Shown here piece after piece: positions 28,943 through 34,015 of a stretch of DNA of 34,015 nt. Both the position numbers and the translations under genes were made by a program. The stretch covers positions 1 to 34,015 of the forward strand of contig JAJFLM010000098.1 of the NCBI GenBank assembly GCA_021772655.1, read 5' to 3'. The notes beneath the pieces are model-generated. The model made no database searches. It worked only from the letters and a program-made list of their open reading frames with translations, and was not told the DNA's origin. The stretch's first letter is position 1; the number at the start of each line of letters is the position of its first letter. Source of the stretch: Deltaproteobacteria bacterium. GTDB taxonomy: Bacteria; UBA10199; 2-02-FULL-50-16; JAJFLM01.

Positions 28943-29783
28943 GAACCCTTTCACAGGCCTAAGGCACACACGTTTTTTTCTGATCATGCTGGGACTCATT
29001 AGCTGTAGCAGTCTTATCGGGCTGACGCCACAGGCTCAAGCGAAAAGCAAGACCCTACTACTGTGGTATCCTGGTGCCGCTGGCCAACCAGAACAAGTTC
29101 AGCCTCTATTAGACACTTGGACCCAATATCTGGAAAGCAAAGGTATCACACTGCAGGCAAAATACCTTAATGGTGCCGTTGCCACAGATAAGCAACACGT
29201 TAAAAAACTAAAACCCAGCCTCGCCATCTTGACCTTAGAAGCCTACCTTAATTTAAAGTCTCAAGTAAGTATGACGCCCCTAGCACTCACTCAACCTTTG
29301 GCCAGTAAAAATGGGCGCACGCAATATACGGTATTCTTCAACACCCAAGCCGGAAAAACTGGACCCCTCTTTTTATCAGAACCCTTAGATCAAAATTTTA
29401 TTAAGGACTATTTACTCCCCCAATATAAAGAGCAAAGCATGGAATATACGCCACAAGCTTTGTTTAAGTTGAAACAAATTGCGCAAGGGAAACAAACGGG
29501 GATGGTGTTATTGAACGCACAAGAAACTCAAACGGTTCATAAGTTAAATGCCGATTGGAAGAATAATCTTAGCACGCACAACTCAGCTCAAACTATTCCC
29601 ACACCTGTAGTCGTGCTGTTTGATAAGCAAGCTGTTAATTTTCCCAAAGAAAATTTGACTCAAACTTTAGTCGCCATGAAACAAGACCCCGCAGGCAAAG
29701 AAATTCTCGCCCAATTGCGATTATTGGGCTTCATGGCAACAGATGCCGAAAAATATCAATCAAGCATCCGGGTCGCACCATAA
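28941..29783 (+). CDS. Exported periplasmic-binding-protein-like protein
   Basis: MNPFTGLRHTRFFLIMLGLISCSSLIGLTPQAQA signal peptide; body resembles phosphate/phosphonate-type substrate-binding proteins (weak recognition). Confidence 0.6.
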   Translation: MNPFTGLRHTRFFLIMLGLISCSSLIGLTPQAQAKSKTLLLWYPGAAGQPEQVQPLLDTWTQYLESKGITLQAKYLNGAVATDKQHVKKLKPSLAILTLEAYLNLKSQVSMTPLALTQPLASKNGRTQYTVFFNTQAGKTGPLFLSEPLDQNFIKDYLLPQYKEQSMEYTPQALFKLKQIAQGKQTGMVLLNAQETQTVHKLNADWKNNLSTHNSAQTIPTPVVVLFDKQAVNFPKENLTQTLVAMKQDPAGKEILAQLRLLGFMATDAEKYQSSIRVAP

Positions 29784-30709
29784 GCGGCACCTAAAATACC
29801 AGCATCATCCCCTAATTTAGCAGGGAGTAGCTGTGTCACTTTTGCCGTTTCGTGATAACTATGATTACGGAATTCTTCCCACATACTACTTTCAAAATGA
29901 GCCCAGCAATGACTGACTCCCCCGCCTATCACCACGGTATGAATTCCAAGTACGTGCACCAGTGATGCAATACCCATCCCTAAATAGCGGCCACATTCAC
30001 TTAAAATATGCTTTGCAAAATCTTGTCCCGCTTCGGCTTGTTGGGCGAGATCGACGGGGGTCACTTCAAAGGGTTGTTTCCCAATCGCAGTGAGAAATTC
30101 CTGCTTCTCATCTGACAACGGGGCATCTCTCACTAATTGAGTCAAACCCGTAGCGCTCGCATACATTTCAAAACAACCATTACTACCACAATGACAATGC
30201 GGACCTGAACGTGACAAGACAATATGACCAAACTCAGCAGCATAACCATAATCACCGCGAATCACTTCATCATCCCAAACAATACCGCCGCCAATACCGG
30301 TCCCTAAAGTCAGCATCATTAAATGGGCGGCACTTTGCCCGGCACCAAATTGGGCTTCACCCAAGGCCGCACAGTTGGCATCATTATCAATATATAAAGG
30401 CACCGACACGTGTTGCATCAACTGTTGCCGCAATGGAAAATCTTTAACTTTAGGAAAATGTGGCGATTGCCTCAGAATACTCGCTTCAAAATCAACGATG
30501 CCCGGAACACCGATACCAATCGATTCAACGGCCCCATGGACCTCAGCTGAGAGTTTATTAATGAGCTCTAAAATGGTTTGAATAATGTCTTCGGGGGAAC
30601 GTTCCGGCCCCGAAGCGCCTTGAAGGCGGTGATGGATATCGGTGCCAGACTGCCATAAAGCACCCCGGATATTTGTCCCACCTAAATCAATCCCAATCGA
30701 CCACGCCAC
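29756..30709 (-). CDS. ROK-family sugar kinase (glucokinase-like)
   Basis: IGIDLGGTNIRGALW, IDNDANCAALGEAQFGAG, LGTGIGGGIV, zinc motif HCHCGSNGCFEMYAS. GTG start directly follows the stop of the upstream gene. Confidence 0.92.
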   Translation of the reverse strand: MAWSIGIDLGGTNIRGALWQSGTDIHHRLQGASGPERSPEDIIQTILELINKLSAEVHGAVESIGIGVPGIVDFEASILRQSPHFPKVKDFPLRQQLMQHVSVPLYIDNDANCAALGEAQFGAGQSAAHLMMLTLGTGIGGGIVWDDEVIRGDYGYAAEFGHIVLSRSGPHCHCGSNGCFEMYASATGLTQLVRDAPLSDEKQEFLTAIGKQPFEVTPVDLAQQAEAGQDFAKHILSECGRYLGMGIASLVHVLGIHTVVIGGGVSHCWAHFESSMWEEFRNHSYHETAKVTQLLPAKLGDDAGILGAAYGATRMLD

Positions 30710-32119
30710 CTAGAAAAAATTACTTAATATCTCCGTTAAGTCAATCAAACTTACGCTGCTGTCTTTTTCATTGGTGATGATGGCAACCAATGGCGAATCA
30801 TTAATGGAAATAGCATTAGGACCTAAACCAACGCCATCACTCGTCGTTAAAGTTTGACTGATGGAGTTGTCCATTAAATTAACGATGACGACCTGGTTAT
30901 TCGCAAAATCCGTCACCAAGGCGGCTGACCCCGATGCAATCGCCACATTGCGATAATCACCTGTCGCGGAAAGATCTACGGTCGTTTGCGTTATCAAACC
31001 TAAACCTGATAAACGGACTAAGCGATTGTTGCTCCGATCAATCAAGGCCACTTCAGTGGCACTATTAAAAAAAGCTAAACCAGCAAAATCACCGGCCCCA
31101 AGATTTACTTGCGACCCTAAGGAAATAATATTACTCGGCGGCGCAGAAACTATTAATTCTGTTAAAATCGTGTCGCCATTATCAAAAAGACTCAAGACAA
31201 CAAATCGTGGTAATGAAGAACCATCCGACGCTCCGGCAATGGCATAGGTACCAACATGTACCGCCGCGCCATTAGAAGGATGACTTACTAAGAAGGTAGT
31301 GCCCGTCGCCGGAAACATGAGACTGTTATCGACCATGGTGACAGAGCTCGCCCCGGTATCTTGCGCAATCAATGCAAACTCAGCACCTACCAAGCCTGTA
31401 GGGTCTGCCGCAATGGCAACAGGAGCTGTCACAGCAACCGACGCCCCCTTAGCAATACCCATCGCATCAACCACAAAATAAAAGTTATTGGCCTGATCAA
31501 TTAAATACGTATCTTGGGTGGAACGATCTAAAGCCAAATCAACCGGAAGCACTCCCGTCACATTCAAATCGGGTTGAGGTGTAAACGTCGATAAGGAATA
31601 ACAATCTACATCGGAACCATCTGAGAAGACTTGCAAAGTGCAACCTAGACTCGCCCCAAAACTAGTCGTCGCACCCACAGGCGTGGCATCAACGAGCGTA
31701 CGCCCATCAACGACCGTCACTAAAATACCACCGTCTTCGTTAGCTTCGCCGCCAATAACTTGTTCAATCAAAAAGCTATCACCTACTTGAGCTGGAAACG
31801 ATGTTTGGAAGCTACCACTACTGGTCGCTTGAGTGCTTGCCACTGGAGTGGTTTGTGCCAACAAGTTGAACCCTTGAGTGGCATTATTAAGAACATTAAT
31901 CGTGGCCCCATCAACAGCCGCGGCTTGATCACCGGCCAACTGCACCATACCACTGCTATCAGGCGAGGTAATCGATACTAAGCCAGCGACGGGAGCAGGA
32001 ATAGAAACAGGTGGGGACGCTGCGCCTGCACAGGCTTGAAGAAAGGCCAACCCTGTCCCTAAGCCACATAGGGCTGCTGCAATAAGTAGATAGCGTTTAT
32101 ATAAATTATATCGTTTCAT
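30710..32119 (-). CDS. Lipoprotein with beta-propeller-like (YVTN/NHL-like) body
   Basis: MKRYNLYKRYLLIAAALCGLGTGLAFLQACAGAASPP lipobox; repetitive segments such as IALIDRSNNRLVRLSG, ALVTDFANNQVVIVNLMDNSIS, VAIITNEKDSSVSLIDL. Confidence 0.72.
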   Translation of the reverse strand: MKRYNLYKRYLLIAAALCGLGTGLAFLQACAGAASPPVSIPAPVAGLVSITSPDSSGMVQLAGDQAAAVDGATINVLNNATQGFNLLAQTTPVASTQATSSGSFQTSFPAQVGDSFLIEQVIGGEANEDGGILVTVVDGRTLVDATPVGATTSFGASLGCTLQVFSDGSDVDCYSLSTFTPQPDLNVTGVLPVDLALDRSTQDTYLIDQANNFYFVVDAMGIAKGASVAVTAPVAIAADPTGLVGAEFALIAQDTGASSVTMVDNSLMFPATGTTFLVSHPSNGAAVHVGTYAIAGASDGSSLPRFVVLSLFDNGDTILTELIVSAPPSNIISLGSQVNLGAGDFAGLAFFNSATEVALIDRSNNRLVRLSGLGLITQTTVDLSATGDYRNVAIASGSAALVTDFANNQVVIVNLMDNSISQTLTTSDGVGLGPNAISINDSPLVAIITNEKDSSVSLIDLTEILSNFF

Positions 32120-32239
32120 CTTTTTGATCCCACCTTAGCCTCAGTCCTAAACTTTAATTGCGGGGGTGACAAGTGACATTTTCCATAGGATTCACCAAGT
32201 GAAGACAAGCTAAAGATAACTTTTTGAACCTCATTGAAG

Positions 32240-32401
32240 CTATTTTATACAGAGCAAGCGTTGGACCACCTCATCCATCCCTCCGGATTGACGGTGGCTG
32301 ACTTCTATCTCGCCGCGTCCCATTAACATAGCATATATAATTAAAATTCCGCCCAAGACACAGAGGACTCGAACGGCTCCCTTCCTGTTTAAGGATCTCA
32401 T
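32240..32401 (-). CDS. 53-aa single-pass membrane microprotein
   Basis: Own translation: MRSLNRKGAVRVLCVLGGILIIYAMLMGRGEIEVSHRQSGGMDEVVQRLLCIK*; ATGA overlap with the upstream microprotein gene. Confidence 0.6.
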   Translation of the reverse strand: MRSLNRKGAVRVLCVLGGILIIYAMLMGRGEIEVSHRQSGGMDEVVQRLLCIK

Positions 32402-32529
32402 CGTTTATCCTCCGCATTGGCATGTACGGGTTCAGATCCGTACCAATCGTGGTTTTGTTCGCTTAAGGTCGCACACCCACACTGCATGCAAGCAAAAGCT
32501 GCGATAAGTATTAGTGCTATCCGGATCAT
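32398..32529 (-). CDS. 43-aa small lipoprotein-like microprotein
   Basis: Own translation: MIRIALILIAAFACMQCGCATLSEQNHDWYGSEPVHANAEDKR*; SD AGGAGAGGTC directly upstream of ATG; lipobox-like cysteines. Confidence 0.65.
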   Translation of the reverse strand: MIRIALILIAAFACMQCGCATLSEQNHDWYGSEPVHANAEDKR

Positions 32530-32542
32530 GACCTCTCCTTTT

Positions 32543-32585
32543 AAAAAAAGTGAGGACGGAGGCTCCCTAAGTTGCCCCCGCCCTC
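32543..32585 (-). terminator. Rho-independent terminator between two microprotein genes
   Basis: Minus strand GAGGGCGGGGGC-AACTTAGGGA-GCCTCCGTCCTC-AC-TTTTTTT: 12-bp stem with two G.U pairs, then a U-tract, directly before the next gene's SD. Confidence 0.75.
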
Positions 32586-32598
32586 GGGATTGCTTGGG

Positions 32599-32697
32599 TT
32601 AGGTAGTTGTCGCTCCATCAGCATCTGGCCCCCCATCGGCCAGACCGGATGAGTAAAAATTTTCAGTGCCCTGCTGTGTAAAATTTTGTAATTTCAT
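32599..32697 (-). CDS. 32-aa micropeptide
   Basis: Own translation: MKLQNFTQQGTENFYSSGLADGGPDADGATTT*; SD AGGAG at correct spacing; 13-nt predicted 5'UTR from a sigma54-like promoter; followed by a terminator. Confidence 0.65.
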   Translation of the reverse strand: MKLQNFTQQGTENFYSSGLADGGPDADGATTT

Positions 32698-32720
32698 TGT
32701 GGCTCCTACCTGATACTAAG

Positions 32721-32736
32721 AGCAAAGCCTGTGCCA
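32721..32736 (-). promoter_or_regulatory. Sigma54 (RpoN)-type -24/-12 promoter
   Basis: Minus strand TTGGCAC-AGGCT-TTGCT; match to TTGGCAC-N5-TTGCW; predicted +1 near 32710, just ahead of SD and ATG (32697). Confidence 0.78.
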
Positions 32737-32856
32737 ATTGTGCTATTAAAATATTAAATCATTGATATTATTGAATTATTTAGTTTTTCAGGGAAAACGA
32801 GAGTAGGTGAACTATTAAAATATAATTTAATAAATATAATTATGTGACTATTTTAT

Positions 32857-32894
32857 ATATAAATCAGTTTACTGTTAACATGCTGATTTTATAT
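32857..32894. promoter_or_regulatory. Imperfect inverted repeat in an AT-rich divergent intergenic region
   Basis: ATATAAATCAG-N15-CTGATTTTATAT, upstream of the right-edge kinase. Confidence 0.35.
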
Positions 32895-32945
32895 GGTTTT
32901 ATAAATAGTCCTTGCCATCTTATCTAATAATTATAAAATCATCTC

Positions 32946-34015
32946 GTGTCTGTCATTGATCATGATTATGAGATTATCCGCCTACTCGGTGAAGGCATGT
33001 CCGGGGAAGTTTACGAAGTCACCCGCAACCAACAAACCTGGGCACTCAAACTCTTAAAGCAACAACCCGAACAAAGTGATCCCGCAGCTTGGATTGAGGC
33101 CTTTAAGTTTGAATTCTCGCTGCTCAAAGATATCAACCACCCCCACATTGTAAGCATTGGTGATTTTGGTTGGGACCGCGAACGCGATCAACTTTATTTC
33201 ACGCAAGAATTGGTGCAAGGCGTCCCCCTCAACGAATACTTAACGCCCAAAACTGACATCAACACCGCACAAGATTTATTTAGACAATGCTTGCAAGGTT
33301 TAGACGCCATCCATCAAGCCAATGCCTTGCACGGTGACATCAAGCCCTCGAATATTTTTGTGGTTACCTCCACTCAGCAACCCGCCATCAAAATTTTAGA
33401 TCTAGGAATCTCCCACCCGCGCTTTCAATTGAATTCTGGAACCCCGGCTTACATGGCTCCTGAAAAAATTCTTGGAGACACCGTGGACGTACGTTCTGAC
33501 CTCTATTCCTTAGCGGTCAGTTTTTATGAATGTCTCACGGCCAGCAATCCCTTCCGCGGCAAGAGTAGTAATGAAACTTTACGAAATCAAACCGCCCTGC
33601 TCCCAGCTGCTCCTGGCTCATTAAATCGCGCCATCACACCTACTTTCAATCAAATCCTCTTCCGCTTATTAGCAAAGAACCCGCGCGACCGTTACAACAA
33701 TGCAAAAACAGTACTTGAGACACTCTCCTTACAACAAGGGGGGCATCATGCGATTGCAGCCCCGCTATTAACAGAACGCTGGATTGGCCGCAGCGATACC
33801 GTCGAGCAAGCCACCCAGTGGTCACAAAACCTCAGTGACTTTTCAGTACTTTTTATCACGGGTCCTGCAGGCATCGGTAAATCGCGTCTGCTGGAAGAAA
33901 TGAAATACGAATTTGAATTGGCCGGCAATAGTGTGCGCAGTTATTCCCCTGCCAATAAAGGCAAATTGCAAGCGAACGTTATTTATTTATTAGACGATGA
34001 CAGCCTGCAGGCTGA
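32946..34015 (+). CDS. Ser/Thr protein kinase fused to AAA ATPase (PknK-like architecture), truncated by window edge
   Basis: Own translation from GTG: VSVIDHDYEIIRLLGEGMSGEVYEV...WALKLL...ALHGDIKPSNIFV...ILDLGIS...GTPAYMAPEKI...; then GRSD...LFITGPAGIGKSRLLEE (Walker A). Not in ORF track because it has no stop in the window. Confidence 0.88.
   Translation, partial: MSVIDHDYEIIRLLGEGMSGEVYEVTRNQQTWALKLLKQQPEQSDPAAWIEAFKFEFSLLKDINHPHIVSIGDFGWDRERDQLYFTQELVQGVPLNEYLTPKTDINTAQDLFRQCLQGLDAIHQANALHGDIKPSNIFVVTSTQQPAIKILDLGISHPRFQLNSGTPAYMAPEKILGDTVDVRSDLYSLAVSFYECLTASNPFRGKSSNETLRNQTALLPAAPGSLNRAITPTFNQILFRLLAKNPRDRYNNAKTVLETLSLQQGGHHAIAAPLLTERWIGRSDTVEQATQWSQNLSDFSVLFITGPAGIGKSRLLEEMKYEFELAGNSVRSYSPANKGKLQANVIYLLDDDSLQA

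Noticed and set aside
1-34015. CRISPR arrays, tRNA/rRNA genes, transposases, phage structural cassette
   Set aside because: No regularly spaced repeats, no RNA-gene signatures and no transposase/integrase motifs seen; the tail-fibre-like protein has a signal peptide and sits in an exported operon, not a phage module.

Overview
A 34-kb bacterial window, probably from an envelope-rich, signalling-rich Gram-negative; I cannot assign a taxon from sequence alone. Main blocks, left to right: (1) a minus-strand run of five exported proteins (truncated matrixin-like metalloprotease, tail-fibre-like secreted protein, Pal/OmpA lipoprotein, lipoprotein, PEGA protein) behind a sigma54-like promoter. (2) A signalling island at 5.4-21.2 kb: a zinc-ribbon/class III cyclase/AAA/TPR protein, three paralogous Ser/Thr kinases each ending in a cysteine-poor FGE-sulfatase-like domain, and an MBL-fold hydrolase (possible cyclic-nucleotide phosphodiesterase). 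(3) A Rieske ferredoxin, a CSLREA/beta-helix/DUF4215 surface protein and an RND transporter. (4) A divergent exported pair, a ROK kinase and a beta-propeller-like lipoprotein. (5) A previously uncalled cluster of three microproteins (32, 43 and 53 aa) behind a textbook sigma54-like promoter with an internal terminator. (6) A truncated kinase-AAA gene at the right edge. Most notable observations: a similar short N-terminal peptide on the cyclase, kinases and MBL protein; three sigma54-like promoters all driving exported or micro-proteins; a palindromic repeat inserted in frame in a lipoprotein signal peptide; and a shared bipartite motif in two divergent intergenic regions. All calls are by eye; no database search was run.
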